Positions 33,157 to 44,271 of a stretch of DNA of 64,000 bases are shown piece after piece. The stretch comes from Glycomyces lechevalierae (GTDB lineage Bacteria; Actinomycetota; Actinomycetes; Mycobacteriales; Micromonosporaceae). The notes beneath the pieces were generated by a model. It saw nothing but the letters and a program-made list of their open reading frames with translations, was not told where the DNA came from and did no database searches. The translations under genes and the position numbers were made by a program. The DNA lies in assembly GCF_027622945.1 (NCBI RefSeq), contig NZ_JAPZVQ010000011.1, forward strand, positions 108,569-172,568, read 5' to 3'. Every line of letters begins with the position of its first letter. Position 1 is the first letter of the stretch.

Positions 33157-34362
33157 TTAGCCTTTCGGGAGCTCGACGATGGCGAGACCGGCGCGCGCCT
33201 TCGGCACGAACCAGGTGGACTTGCGCGGCATCTTGAGCCGCTGGAGGTTCACGTCGATGAAGTCGGGGACCGTGACCGGCGCGATGAGGATCGCCAGGTC
33301 GGCCTTGCCCGCGTCGACCTGCTCGGCGAGCCAGGACGCCGGGTAGTCGCCGCCCACGTACGTGATGCGCTTGTCCCCCGCGTCCCAGCCGAGCAGGCCG
33401 GTGAAGACCTCGTTCTCGACCTGCGTGTGGTCGAGCTTGTCGACCACGGAGCCCTCGACCGCCGGGAACGCGATCTCCCAGGTGCGGCCCTGGCCGTAGA
33501 CGACCACGGTGCCGCCCTCGGACGGGGTCTCCGGCGGGCCGTCGGTCTCGATGACGCTCGCGCCGATCTGCCCGATCTGCTCGACGAGCTGCGCGGCCGA
33601 ACCCGGCAGGCCCTTCACGAGGCGGTGGTACGGGCGGATGACGACCGACTGCGGAGTGGTGATCACCGCGAGGAACCGGTCGAGCTCGCCGACCTGCGCG
33701 GCCAGCGAGCGGTGGTTGCCGTCGGCGACGATGAGGTCGCCGTCCCCGGCCAGCGCGGTCAGGGCCTCGCCGGCGTCGCCGCCGATCGCCCAGATCTCGT
33801 GCGCGCGCCCGGCCTCGTCGACGTCCTTCGCGACGGGCTCGCCCGCGCCGGCGATGGCGGTCTCGATCGCGGCGTGCAGCTCTTCGCCGCGGCTCGACTG
33901 GAGCAGCAGGACGGGGCTGAGGAGGTGGCGCAGGCGCTGGTTGAGCTCGTTGCGCTGCTTGACCTTCTCGATGAAGACGTCCTCGTTGCGGATGACCTTG
34001 CCGGGCTCCTCGGCGGAGGAGGAGATCTCGGCGGTGTCGACGAGGCAGAACACGCCGTACGCGGTCGGTTCTTCGCCGCCGGAGATCCGGTAGGCGACGG
34101 CCACGTCGCCGAACGCGGCGAAGCGTCCGGCCTCCTTCAGCGCGGCGAGGCGCTCGGCCGCGGCGGGCAGCGCCTGCTCGAAGGTGAGTCCGGCGGCCAC
34201 CGCCTCGGGCGTGTGGGCGGGCATCTCGACGCCCAGCATGGACGCCGGGTTGGCCTCGATGATCCGCGTGATCTCGGTTTCGTCGGGGAACTCGTCGTAG
34301 TTCTTCGCACCAGTGTTCCCGGTGGAGAGCCAGGCCTGGTCGATCGGGTGTGCAGCAGTCAC
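33157..34362 (-). CDS. DUF1015 family protein
   Basis: A 401-residue protein of the widely conserved DUF1015 family (function unknown; proposed kinase-like or SpoIIAA-related roles are not established). Family blocks seen are VADGNHRSLAA near residue 210 and the C-terminal KSTWFVPKARAGLAIVEL. The longest frame begins at 34389, but GTG 34362 is preferred: it has TACGCT exactly 6 nt upstream, the leaderless pattern seen repeatedly here. It is followed 9 nt later by rpiB. Divergent from pepN across about 100 bp. Confidence 0.82.
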   Translation of the reverse strand: MTAAHPIDQAWLSTGNTGAKNYDEFPDETEITRIIEANPASMLGVEMPAHTPEAVAAGLTFEQALPAAAERLAALKEAGRFAAFGDVAVAYRISGGEEPTAYGVFCLVDTAEISSSAEEPGKVIRNEDVFIEKVKQRNELNQRLRHLLSPVLLLQSSRGEELHAAIETAIAGAGEPVAKDVDEAGRAHEIWAIGGDAGEALTALAGDGDLIVADGNHRSLAAQVGELDRFLAVITTPQSVVIRPYHRLVKGLPGSAAQLVEQIGQIGASVIETDGPPETPSEGGTVVVYGQGRTWEIAFPAVEGSVVDKLDHTQVENEVFTGLLGWDAGDKRITYVGGDYPASWLAEQVDAGKADLAILIAPVTVPDFIDVNLQRLKMPRKSTWFVPKARAGLAIVELPKG

Positions 34363-34368
34363 GCCACG

Positions 34369-34374
34369 AGCGTA
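34369..34374 (-). promoter_or_regulatory. -10 box TACGCT for the DUF1015-rpiB leaderless transcript
   Basis: TACGCT (minus strand) ends 6 nt before GTG 34362; fits TANNNT. Confidence 0.5.
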
Positions 34375-34464
34375 ATCGACCCTGTTCATCGGCGACGTGG
34401 CCGCTTAATGAACTTCCAAGATGTGACACACTTCTTTCATATCCGAACCCTGACTGGAGGCATT

Positions 34465-37005
<2,541 letters not shown>

Positions 37006-37020
37006 AACCGGATCGAGTCT

Positions 37021-37069
37021 CTCGGGGCTCCGGGACCGCCGCGCACAACGGCGGTCCCGGAGCCCCGAG
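37021..37069 (+). terminator. Perfect 21-bp terminator after pepN
   Basis: The arms 37021-37041 and 37049-37069 are perfectly complementary around CGCACAA, starting 15 nt after the pepN stop. It is the longest stem in the window. Confidence 0.88.
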
Positions 37070-37161
37070 CGCTTTTCGCGCCGTTGATAAGCTCGCCGTG
37101 ACCCACCCCCGTGTGCCTCCCTGGCGATCCTGCGCCTTCCAACACAGAGGAGAGAGCCGTC

Positions 37162-38091
37162 TTGTCCGCGCTTTTGCCGGTGGCCGTCCTGAGCGCCACC
37201 TTGGTCGCGTTGTTCGGGATCGTCCTGCCGCTCCTGCTGCTCGGGCCCGTGCTCGCCTCGCGCACCCGCCCGCAGCCGCAGCAGCTGATGTTCGCCGTCG
37301 TGCTGCTCATCCCCACCGTGCTCATCGGCTCGGGCTTCATGGCCTGGTGGGCCGTGGACTGGCTGCGCCGCTACGACGTGCCCGCGCCCGAGCTCGTCGG
37401 CATCGCCCTGGTCGCCGCGGCCGTGATCGGGCTGATGGCGCCGTTGCGCCTGCCCGGCGGGAACGGGCCGTTCTGGCTCAAGCCGCTCCTCGGGCTCGCC
37501 TCGGGCGTGCTCGTGCCGATGTCGATCATCTGGTCCATCGACGCGGGCCTGCACGAGGTCGCCGCGTGCGGCATCGGCGTGCTCGTCCTCGCCGTGCTCG
37601 TGGTCGCGTTCCGGCTCGTCGCGAAGCCCCTCGCCGACCGCCGCCAGGCCAAGCAGGCCCGGAACTCGGTGCGGCGCTTCCAGGGGCAGCTCGTGGACGT
37701 CACGGACGCGGCCTGGAGCCTGTCGAGCGCGCGCGGGGACGCGAACCGGATCGTGCTCACCTACAACGGCGAGTCCGGCGGCAAGTCCGTGGGCGCGGCC
37801 CTCATGCTCAAGCGCGACATGGAGTGGGTGCCGAAGGCCAAGGAGAACGAGTCGGCCGTGTTCGAACTCGCGAAGGGCCTCAACGGCCAGCCGACCGAAG
37901 CGGTCCTGGCCCAGAAGCAGATCGGCTCCCCCGCGACGCTGACGATGCGCATCCCCGGGACGACGATCCTGTCGATCCGCGAGACCGTCGCCGATTCCCT
38001 CTCGTGGGTCGAGTTCATCTCCAAGCTCGAGCTCACCGAGGCCGACGACCTGCTCAAGCGGCAGTTCCCCGAGGACGCCAAACGCAAGTAG
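37162..38091 (+). CDS. Five-helix membrane protein with C-terminal soluble domain
   Basis: A 309-residue protein of unknown function. Five hydrophobic segments at about residues 8-30, 40-63, 78-96, 105-127 and 132-152 are followed by a basic stretch and a soluble domain (about 165-309) with a mixed alpha/beta pattern. The start is TTG 37162 with GGAGAG 7 nt before it; an ATG-led extension upstream to 37111 has no ribosome-binding site. TAAGCT at 37087 is a possible -10 box. I do not recognise the family. It lies between pepN and the DUF5130/CtaJ genes. Confidence 0.7.
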   Translation: MSALLPVAVLSATLVALFGIVLPLLLLGPVLASRTRPQPQQLMFAVVLLIPTVLIGSGFMAWWAVDWLRRYDVPAPELVGIALVAAAVIGLMAPLRLPGGNGPFWLKPLLGLASGVLVPMSIIWSIDAGLHEVAACGIGVLVLAVLVVAFRLVAKPLADRRQAKQARNSVRRFQGQLVDVTDAAWSLSSARGDANRIVLTYNGESGGKSVGAALMLKRDMEWVPKAKENESAVFELAKGLNGQPTEAVLAQKQIGSPATLTMRIPGTTILSIRETVADSLSWVEFISKLELTEADDLLKRQFPEDAKRK

Positions 38092-38105
38092 CCCAAAGCG
38101 AAGCG

Positions 38106-38137
38106 AAGGCCCGGAAGCGGAAGCTTCCGGGCCTTCG
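38106..38137. terminator. 14-bp hairpin with GGAA loop
   Basis: GAAGGCCCGGAAGC pairs with its exact complement around GGAA, between the converging membrane-protein and DUF5130 genes; usable in both directions. Confidence 0.85.
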
Positions 38138-38148
38138 TCGTATGCGCG

Positions 38149-38583
38149 CTAGCGGCTCGCGGCGGTCTCGGCGAGCATCCGCAGGCCGGTGATGATGCCC
38201 CCGGCCAGCTGGCCGGCGCCGAACGCGGCCTCCATCGAGAAGACCACGAGGGCCGCCGAGCGGTCCGGGACCTTCTCCTGGGCGAGCTTGCCGGTCACGA
38301 TCTCCAGCTGCCGCTGCTCGGGCGAGACGGCGACGAGGATCGAGCGGTCCGGGTCGGCGAGCTTGTCGTGCAGCGCCTCGGCCGCGCCGCGGACCGGGTC
38401 GTGCAGCGGGCCGACGTAGACGCTGTAGTGCAGGCCGCCGCCGTCGCGCTCGGCCACGGACAGGGCCTCGTCGATGTGGAGCAGCTGATGGGTGTCGAAG
38501 GGTCCTTCGAGCATCGCGGGCCGGACGTTCTCCGGGCTCTTGTCGACGCCCTCGACGATCGCCACCTGGTTACCACTTGCCAT
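38149..38583 (-). CDS. DUF5130 family protein
   Basis: A 144-residue protein matching the actinobacterial DUF5130 family as I know it: GGGLHYSVYVGPL, AAEALHDKLADPDRSILVAVSPEQRQLEIVTG, then a helix with GAGQLAGGIITGLRML. This resembles the TPM-like fold of TLP18.3/Psb32-type proteins (a guess). ATG 38583 follows GGGAGG. It overlaps the end of the upstream ctaJ-like gene by 14 nt, so the two are co-translated. Homologues lie near pepN in mycobacteria, to my knowledge. Cellular role is unknown; the link with a cytochrome oxidase subunit hints at the cell envelope. Confidence 0.75.
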   Translation of the reverse strand: MASGNQVAIVEGVDKSPENVRPAMLEGPFDTHQLLHIDEALSVAERDGGGLHYSVYVGPLHDPVRGAAEALHDKLADPDRSILVAVSPEQRQLEIVTGKLAQEKVPDRSAALVVFSMEAAFGAGQLAGGIITGLRMLAETAASR

Positions 38584-38830
38584 GCGAGCCTCCCTTGGGT
38601 CCACTGGCGAAGGTCTCGGCGCCGTGGGCGCCGGACTCGAGTTCGGCCAAGCCGGACTCGCCTGCCACCGCGCCATTGCGGGCGACGAACCACACCGGTT
38701 TGAAGTTGTAGGGCTCACCCGCGCGGTAGCGGGACTGGGGCCTCGGGTGTCGCAGGAAGATCAGGGCGAAGACCGCGACCACGACCAGGATCGGGGCGCC
38801 GAAAAGTATCAGCCAGTCCTGGAAATTCAT
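38570..38830 (-). CDS. CtaJ-like aa3-type cytochrome oxidase accessory subunit
   Basis: An 86-residue protein: one N-terminal membrane helix (LILFGAPILVVVAVFALIFL), then SRYRAGEPYNFKPVWFVA, matching the RYRxGxxWxxxPVWW pattern of CtaJ, a small subunit of the actinobacterial cytochrome bcc-aa3 supercomplex. In M. smegmatis the ctaJ gene lies close to pepN, as here. A Gly/Ser-rich tail follows. It overlaps the DUF5130 gene by 14 nt. The other oxidase genes are not in the window. Confidence 0.6.
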   Translation of the reverse strand: MNFQDWLILFGAPILVVVAVFALIFLRHPRPQSRYRAGEPYNFKPVWFVARNGAVAGESGLAELESGAHGAETFASGPKGGSHGKW

Positions 38831-39008
38831 GTTGCTCCCCTAAATTCAGGTACAGGATGACTCGGCGGACTTGCGACTGGCAAGGGGCGCCGTCACCATG
38901 TCCCTCAGACTAATCCAATTACGCCCCTCACATCGCCGCAGGTGGTAACTCGGTGCAGCCGGTCGCACCAGTCGCGAATGCGTCGGTGCGCCAAGGCGAG
39001 TACGCGAA

Positions 39009-39048
39009 CAGGGCCCGCCGGACGTCTTTCGACGTTCGGCGGGCCCTG
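39009..39048 (-). terminator. 18-bp terminator after the HNH gene
   Basis: CAGGGCCCGCCGGACGTC and GACGTTCGGCGGGCCCTG pair (one G-U) around TTTC, 25 nt beyond the stop of the HNH gene. Confidence 0.85.
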
Positions 39049-39073
39049 CGCGTCCGATGGCGACGGGCGCCCG

Positions 39074-39682
39074 TTACGAGAGGCGGGCGCGCTCCTTCCC
39101 ATGGCGGGGCAGCCAGGCCTCCCACGCCGGGTCCGGGCGGCGCTGGCCGCGGAAGCCGCGCAGCTGCCAGCCCGAAGGCGGGCGGGGCACGCGCGGCAGG
39201 CGCCAGCCGAGCTCGGCCAGGGTCTTGTCGCTCTTGCGGTGGTTGCAGGGGGCGCACGCCGCCACGACGTTGTCCCACGTGTGCGTCCCGCCGCGCGAGC
39301 GGGGCACCACGTGGTCGATGGTCTCCGCCGACGCGTTGCAGTACACGCATCGCCAGTCGTCACGCGCGAACACGCCGCGCCGAGACGGGCTCGACCCGAC
39401 CTGCCTGGGGATCGGGACGTAGCGGTTGAGGCGGACCACCGAGGGGACGGGAATGTGCATGGTTTCCGAGCGCAGAAAACCGTCACCAGGAGTGACGGTT
39501 TCGGCCTTCCGAGTGAGCAGCAGCACTGCCGCCCGCTTGACCGGTATCACGCACAGCGGCTCGTAGCTCTGGTTCAGAACGAGGGCGGAGCCCAGCGTGG
39601 CGTTGTGCGTGAAGAGATTCGGGAGCAACCCTGGGGCAGGGTCATCGCTGTCGAGCGTGCTCCTATGTCGAGGACCTATCAC
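39074..39682 (-). CDS. HNH endonuclease family protein
   Basis: A 202-residue protein with a Cys4-type HNH domain: CVYCNASAETIDHVVPRSRGG, then ACAPCNHRKSDKTL, carrying both zinc-binding CxxC pairs and the HNH catalytic His. The N-terminal part (VLNQSYEPLCVIPVKRA) is the conserved opening of a family found in single copy across actinobacteria and cyanobacteria. It is part of the core block near glbO and pepN, not linked to mobile DNA, so a housekeeping DNA-repair-like role seems likelier than a selfish one. GTG 39682 with GGAGGT 8 nt upstream is chosen over an ATG at 39703. Confidence 0.85.
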   Translation of the reverse strand: MIGPRHRSTLDSDDPAPGLLPNLFTHNATLGSALVLNQSYEPLCVIPVKRAAVLLLTRKAETVTPGDGFLRSETMHIPVPSVVRLNRYVPIPRQVGSSPSRRGVFARDDWRCVYCNASAETIDHVVPRSRGGTHTWDNVVAACAPCNHRKSDKTLAELGWRLPRVPRPPSGWQLRGFRGQRRPDPAWEAWLPRHGKERARLS

Positions 39683-39885
39683 GGTGACGTACCTCCAAGC
39701 CATCGGTCCCGTCAAGTTTGACCTAAATCTCAGAAAATTGCACCCTGGTTCCGTGGGATCTTGAATGACACGCGAATATCGTCTGTGCGGACCCGCGACG
39801 ACGCCGGATCGGACGGACGTCGGTAAGGGTGCGCGCGGGGCGTGAACACTGCCATCGCGCCTCGATGACCTTGAGAAGGACGAAC

Positions 39886-40917
39886 GTGGAACTGCTTGCC
39901 GCCAACGAGGGGACCCCGCCCTGCGACGCGGGGTTCAACTCGTGCTCGCTGCTGTACAAGATCACCGGCAGCGAGGGCTTCGCCGTCGACGGCGGCGTCG
40001 TCCTCGACAAGATCGGGCAGGTCCTGCTCATCATCGTGGCGGCCTTCTTCCTGCGCTGGCTCGTCAACCGCGCCATAGGCCGCATCATCAAGCAGGTCAC
40101 CTCCATCAAGGGCCCCCAGTCGATCGCCGAACTCGCGGACAAGCTCGGCTCCGGCAACGCCCGCCGGGACGAACTCCTCGGCGACCGCAGCGACAAACGG
40201 GCCGAAACCCTCACCGGCGTGCTCCAGCACGTCGCCGGGATCGTCATCTTCACGGTCGCGTTCATGCTGGTCCTCAGCGCCTTCAACGTCAACCTCGCCC
40301 CGATCCTCGCCAGCGCCGGCATCGCCGGCATCGCGATCGGCTTCGGCGCCCAGAACCTCGTGCAGGACTACCTGGCCGGGATCTTCATCCTCATCGAGGA
40401 CCAGTACGGCGTCGGCGACAACGTCGACGTCGGCGACGCCCAGGGCACCGTGGTCGACATGGGCCTGCGCGTCACCACGCTGCGGTCGCTCGACGGGACC
40501 CTCTGGTACGTGCGCAACGGCCAGATCCTGCGCGTCGGCAACTCGAGCCAGAGCTGGGCGTACGTGGTGGTGGACACGCCGCTGCCGCCGACCGCGGACA
40601 TCGACAAGGCCGGCGAGGTCATCACCCAGGTCGCGGAGGGCTTCGTCGAGGACGAGGAGTGGAGCCCCCACATCCTCAAGGAGCCCGAGTACCTCGGCCC
40701 GATCGAGATGACCATCGACGAGATCAAGGTGCGCCTCGGCGTGCGGACCACCTCCGACCAGCAGTGGGCCGCCGGGCGCGAGCTGCGGCTGCGGGTCACC
40801 GAGGCGCTTCGGGAGGCCGGGGTCATCGACCTGGCGTCCTCCGGGCGGATCTACGTGCCCCGCTCGGCGGCGGGAGGGGCCGCTGGTGCGGCAGGGGCGG
40901 CCGGGACGACCGCGTAG
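39886..40917 (+). CDS. MscS family small-conductance mechanosensitive channel
   Basis: A 343-residue channel. Three membrane segments (about 25-50, 105-127, 130-158); the third, ASAGIAGIAIGFGAQNLVQDYLAGIFI, is the gating pore helix of MscS. The beta domain follows with IEDQYGVGDNVDV and GTVVDMGLRVTTLRSLDGTLWYVRN. It releases solutes on hypo-osmotic shock. The C-terminus is an Ala/Gly-rich tail. GTG 39886 follows AAGGA; ATG 39865 is an alternative. Its product may complement the trehalose genes 6 kb away in osmotic stress. Confidence 0.88.
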   Translation: MELLAANEGTPPCDAGFNSCSLLYKITGSEGFAVDGGVVLDKIGQVLLIIVAAFFLRWLVNRAIGRIIKQVTSIKGPQSIAELADKLGSGNARRDELLGDRSDKRAETLTGVLQHVAGIVIFTVAFMLVLSAFNVNLAPILASAGIAGIAIGFGAQNLVQDYLAGIFILIEDQYGVGDNVDVGDAQGTVVDMGLRVTTLRSLDGTLWYVRNGQILRVGNSSQSWAYVVVDTPLPPTADIDKAGEVITQVAEGFVEDEEWSPHILKEPEYLGPIEMTIDEIKVRLGVRTTSDQQWAAGRELRLRVTEALREAGVIDLASSGRIYVPRSAAGGAAGAAGAAGTTA

Positions 40918-41044
40918 TCCTGCGTCGTCGACGTGCGGTGCAGTGCCGTTCAGTGCTGTGCCGTCTGAGTGATATACGGCCCATTCGGTGTGACGCGTGC
41001 CGGATCGGCTTCCGTGTCGGTCCCGCCCTTGGCACGATTGGGAG

Positions 41045-41473
41045 ATGCCTAGTGACAGCCCGCGAGCCGTGGTCGCCTTGACCCCGACCGGACAGCCTGC
41101 GCCCACGCAGTCCTTCTACGAGGCCGTGGGCGGCGAAGCGACCTTCGAGCGCCTGACGACCGCGTTCTACGCGCAGGTGGCCGACGACCCGATCATGCGC
41201 CCGATGTACCCCGAAGAGGACCTGGCCCCGGCCGCCCGGCGGCTGAAGATGTTCCTCGAGCAGTACTGGGGCGGCCCCCACACGTACTCCGAGGAACGGG
41301 GCCACCCGCGCCTGCGGATGCGCCACGCGCCTTACACGATCGGCGAACGCGAGCGCGACGCCTGGCTGCGCTGCATGCGCCACGCCATGGACGAGATCGC
41401 GCTCACTCCCGAGTACGACAAGGTCATGTGGGAGTACATGGAGCGAGCTGCGGACTTCATGCGGAACGCATGA
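41045..41473 (+). CDS. glbO: Truncated hemoglobin, group II (GlbO type)
   Basis: A 142-residue group II truncated hemoglobin. FYEAVGGEATFERLTTAFYAQVADDPIMRPMYPEEDL at the start and the block QYWGGP, YSEERGHPRLRMRHAP with the proximal heme His are nearly identical to M. tuberculosis trHbO as I know it. Such proteins bind oxygen and are proposed to act in peroxide chemistry or oxygen delivery to the terminal oxidase. The ATG at 41045 has GGGAG directly before it and little room for a ribosome-binding site. A strong terminator follows. The nearby CtaJ-like gene fits an oxidase connection. Confidence 0.92.
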   Translation: MPSDSPRAVVALTPTGQPAPTQSFYEAVGGEATFERLTTAFYAQVADDPIMRPMYPEEDLAPAARRLKMFLEQYWGGPHTYSEERGHPRLRMRHAPYTIGERERDAWLRCMRHAMDEIALTPEYDKVMWEYMERAADFMRNA

Positions 41474-41533
41474 AGCTTGAGCACAGTATGTGGAACTCGT
41501 AGAAGTCGTTCTGCGGCAAGTCAATTCAACGTG

Positions 41534-41569
41534 AGAACGGAGCGGCGGGTCATCCCGCCGCTCCGTTCT
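41534..41569. terminator. 16-bp terminator between glbO and the coiled-coil membrane protein
   Basis: AGAACGGAGCGGCGGG and CCCGCCGCTCCGTTCT pair perfectly around TCAT and are followed by TTCC. Confidence 0.88.
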
Positions 41570-41586
41570 TTCCTCTGCTACTCAGC

Positions 41587-42408
41587 TCAGGCGAGGCATT
41601 GGCGCTCGACCTCGCGGTAGAGCTCGTCGTGGGCCTCGGCCCATTCGATGTACTCGGCGCTGCCGAGGTCTTCGAAGCTGTCGACGGTGCCCGGGTACTC
41701 GTCGTCGATCAGGATGTCGAGCGCGTCGGAGCAGGCCTGGCGGGCGTCGGAGTCGAGTTGGAGGGTGTCGCGCTCCAACTGGAGGGCGACGATCTCGTCC
41801 TCGAGCTCGTTGCGTTCGGCCTCGACGGCCGCGAGCTCGTCGGCCTGCGCGTCGAAGTCGTTCGTCTTCTCCGAGTAGAGGATCCCGAAGGTCGCCACGC
41901 CGGCGAGCAGGGCGAGGGCGATGACGCCGAAGGTGATCGCGGCCTTGTTGCGGGGCTTGCGAGGGGCCATCGGCAGCGGCATGGGCCCGGTCTGCATGAC
42001 GGGCGGCGGGGGGCCGACCGGTGAGCCGACTGAGGGGGCCATCGGCGGCGGGGTCATCGCGTAGCCCTGGGCGGGCGGGGGCGCCGGCGAGGGGAGTGTC
42101 GCCTGCGGCATGGCGCTCGGCGGCGCGGCGGGGGCCGGGCCTTGGGGTGCGACTGCCGGAAGCGGTGCCTCCGTGAGGAAGCCGTCGTTCGATTCGAACG
42201 CGGACTGCGGCGACGCGACGGGTGAAGGCGCGTGCTGAGGCGGCGGGGAGGACTGCGGCGCGGCGCCCGGGACGACCTTCACGGTGGCGTCGTTCTCGCC
42301 CGAGAACACGGAGGGCTGGACCGGGATCGTCGCATCTGCTTGGGGCACTTGGGGTTCGGGTGCCGCGGCGGGCTCGGGGGGACGGTCGCCCTGGGGGTCG
42401 GGGGTCAT
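41587..42408 (-). CDS. Pro-rich single-pass membrane protein with coiled coil
   Basis: A 273-residue protein of unknown function. Residues 1-150 are disordered and rich in P, A, Q and M; one TM helix follows at about 157-178 (AAITFGVIALALLAGVATFGIL). Next is a coiled coil of about 45 residues with regular E/L/R heptads (DELAAVEAERNELEDEIVAL), and a small acidic C-terminal domain with two cysteines (RQACSDAL, ERQCLA) that could form a disulfide. A Pro-rich cytoplasmic part and an outside coiled coil are reminiscent of cell-wall or division accessory proteins, but this is a guess. Start ATG 42408 has a weak ribosome-binding site. Confidence 0.7.
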   Translation of the reverse strand: MTPDPQGDRPPEPAAAPEPQVPQADATIPVQPSVFSGENDATVKVVPGAAPQSSPPPQHAPSPVASPQSAFESNDGFLTEAPLPAVAPQGPAPAAPPSAMPQATLPSPAPPPAQGYAMTPPPMAPSVGSPVGPPPPVMQTGPMPLPMAPRKPRNKAAITFGVIALALLAGVATFGILYSEKTNDFDAQADELAAVEAERNELEDEIVALQLERDTLQLDSDARQACSDALDILIDDEYPGTVDSFEDLGSAEYIEWAEAHDELYREVERQCLA

Positions 42409-42486
42409 GGGGTGCTCCTATCCAATTTGGAGATGGGGGTTCCTCATGATCGTACCGGCCCAAAGCGAACCGCACCTGCTCAAAGC

Positions 42487-42520
42487 GCCGCCCCGGGCTC
42501 CGACGGGAGCCCGGGGCGGC
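42487..42520. terminator. 15-bp terminator after the ybjN-like gene
   Basis: GCCGCCCCGGGCTCC and GGAGCCCGGGGCGGC pair around a 4-nt loop, on the 3' side of the minus-strand YbjN-domain gene. Confidence 0.85.
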
Positions 42521-42547
42521 GGTGCACAACGGTCAGACCGGCAGGGT

Positions 42548-43345
42548 CTACAGCAGTTCGCCTTCCAGCCACTCGACGAATGTGCCCGAGATCGCTGTGC
42601 CGCAATCGATGAGCTCTTCGAGGAGGGCGGTGGTGATGCCGGGGCGGACGGGGACCTGGATCTCGCCGAAGACCGGGAGCGCGCCCGATTCGGTCGGCTC
42701 GCCGAGGTAGGCCTTGAGGAAGCGGCGGGTGCGGTTCCACTCGTTCATGGCCGCGTAGCCGCGCTCGGCCCACTCGCGGGGGACGGTCTGGTACGCGCGG
42801 GCGCGCAGCACCAGGATGTCGGCGTCGGGGCCCTCGGCGCGGACCTGGACGATGTGGCGCTCCCAGAGGGCCACGATCCCGCCGTTCTCGTCGACGAGGT
42901 AGCGGATGTCGAGGCTCTTCAGGGCCGCGATGATGCGGTCCGAGTCGAGCGGGGCGGCGTCGTCGGTCTCCTGGGCGACCGCCTCGGCGGCGATCTGCTC
43001 CAGGTCCGTGATGAACTCCGGGTCGATCTCCTCGAGGTCGCGCTTGATGAGGTGCCAGCGGTCGACCTCGGAGATCTGCTCGTGCTCGGGGCCGAGCAGG
43101 AGCTGTTCCGCCGTGAGTTCCTGGCGCAGCTCGCGGGAGGCGAACTCGAGGTCGACCTCGTACTCCTCGGTGTCGAGCTCGGATTCCTCGTGCTGCTCGG
43201 CGCGCGGGCTCGGGACCGCGCTGGGCTGGCTGCCGCGCGCCTGGGCGCGTTCGGCGGCACCGCCGAGCTCGGTGTCGGCTTCGGCGACCGCCTCGGCGAT
43301 CGACTCTTGCTGTGCGTCGCGTTTTCTGCTGCGCCACCATGCCAT
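42548..43345 (-). CDS. YbjN-domain protein
   Basis: A 265-residue protein with a YbjN (PF10722) C-terminal domain: IIAALKSLDIRYLVDENGGIVALW, VLVLRARAYQTVPREW, MNEWNRTRRFLKAYLGE, EIQVPVRPGITTALLEELIDCGTA. YbjN-like domains also resemble secretion chaperones. The first about 110 residues are acidic and predicted disordered or helical, longer than in typical members. ATG 43345 is chosen at the start of a clear basic MAWWRSRKRD; an upstream extension is not supported. Role unknown; in enterobacteria YbjN affects motility and stress response. Confidence 0.75.
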   Translation of the reverse strand: MAWWRSRKRDAQQESIAEAVAEADTELGGAAERAQARGSQPSAVPSPRAEQHEESELDTEEYEVDLEFASRELRQELTAEQLLLGPEHEQISEVDRWHLIKRDLEEIDPEFITDLEQIAAEAVAQETDDAAPLDSDRIIAALKSLDIRYLVDENGGIVALWERHIVQVRAEGPDADILVLRARAYQTVPREWAERGYAAMNEWNRTRRFLKAYLGEPTESGALPVFGEIQVPVRPGITTALLEELIDCGTAISGTFVEWLEGELL

Positions 43346-43687
43346 GGTGTTGTCCGCCTTCCCACCCAAAATGCGAATCACTGGCAGTGTTGGGTAATAC
43401 GTTGGCATTCATCCTGAGCTGAACCATTGGATGTGATTGGTTGTGCTTCGCGGGGCATAGCCAAGTTACGTCGTGTTGCAGTGAGCAGACTAGGGCTCGC
43501 TACTGACATGGCACAACCGTCAACCAATCCTGACCAAAAGTATGAACCGTCGTGCGTTTGTTCGCAGGCGCGAACGGGGTACTGTCACCGGTTTCATATG
43601 TATCAGAACAGGAAGGGCGGTCCCATCCTCCGGACGTCGGGTATCCGTCACTGATCGGTACAACGATCACCGTGTGTTCCGAATCGG
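43346..43687. other. Long non-coding stretch, no gene seen
   Basis: 342 bp with somewhat lower GC. A small open frame on the plus strand (43427-43654) lacks a ribosome-binding site and any family likeness. GTTCGC-AGGC-GCGAAC at 43560-43575 is a perfect short hairpin. Promoters for the minus-strand ybjN-like gene should lie at its left edge, but no clear -10 was identified. Confidence 0.4.
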
Positions 43688-44251
43688 TCACAGCAACGGT
43701 AGGCCGCGGTCCCTGTCCCAGACGGCGCCGTAGGTGGCGGCGAGTCCGATGCGGCGCCCGGCCTTGACGACCCGGACGGGGTCCTCGCCGAGGAAGCCCA
43801 TGCGGCACAGGCCGGCGACGAGTCGGAACTCGACGGGGTAGATCCGGCCGTCGTGTTCGACGCGGAGGGTCACGTGGTCGAGCATGGCGTCGCGCAGGCG
43901 GCGGTCGCCGATCCCCTGGCCGCGCCGCTCCCGCAGGGCCTGTGCGGCCTTGCGGTCGATGTCGGCGATGTCGGCGGCGGGCACGGACTCCACGGTCGTC
44001 CACGGCGGCCTGGGGAGCCGCCCGCGCCATGCCGCGGCGGGCCGGGGCGCCGGGGAGCCGGCGGCGAGGTCGCCGGCGCGGTAGAGCCCTTCGGCGAGCG
44101 GCGAGGCCCCGGCGTCGCGGACGGCGAGGACGCCGATGGGCAGGGCGGCCCAGAGGCGGCCGCCCTGCGCGAGCACGAGCGTGTCGGGGTCGAGCCTGGC
44201 GGCGCGGGCCGCGAAGGCGGCCTCGTCCCCGGCGTTCAGCGGGTCGTTCAT
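43688..44251 (-). CDS. Conserved-looking hypothetical protein
   Basis: A 187-residue protein, soluble, rich in Ala and Arg; not recognised. It has an N-terminal EAAFAARAARLDPDTLVLAQGGRLW, a middle with ADIADIDRKAAQALRERRGQG, and ends FLGEDPVRVVKAGRRIGLAA then TYGAVWDRDRGLPLL. The start ATG 44251 is chosen; a GTG at 44284 would overlap the thioesterase gene by 13 nt. It lies 20 nt downstream of that gene and is likely part of the ettA operon. GC-rich codon use agrees with a real gene. Confidence 0.55.
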   Translation of the reverse strand: MNDPLNAGDEAAFAARAARLDPDTLVLAQGGRLWAALPIGVLAVRDAGASPLAEGLYRAGDLAAGSPAPRPAAAWRGRLPRPPWTTVESVPAADIADIDRKAAQALRERRGQGIGDRRLRDAMLDHVTLRVEHDGRIYPVEFRLVAGLCRMGFLGEDPVRVVKAGRRIGLAATYGAVWDRDRGLPLL

Positions 44252-44271
44252 CGGAGGATCGGCATGCCGCG

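Noticed and set aside
38898-38948. 16-codon ORF (starting MSLRLIQLRP) as a leader peptide
   Set aside because: No ribosome-binding site at a good distance, no alternative hairpins, and it faces no gene in the same direction until mscS about 1 kb on.
39074-39682. Second HNH gene as part of a mobile element
   Set aside because: It sits in a conserved housekeeping block with normal GC and no repeats around it.
43427-43654. 75-codon plus-strand frame in the 43.4 kb gap
   Set aside because: No ribosome-binding site, no family likeness; composition like non-coding DNA.
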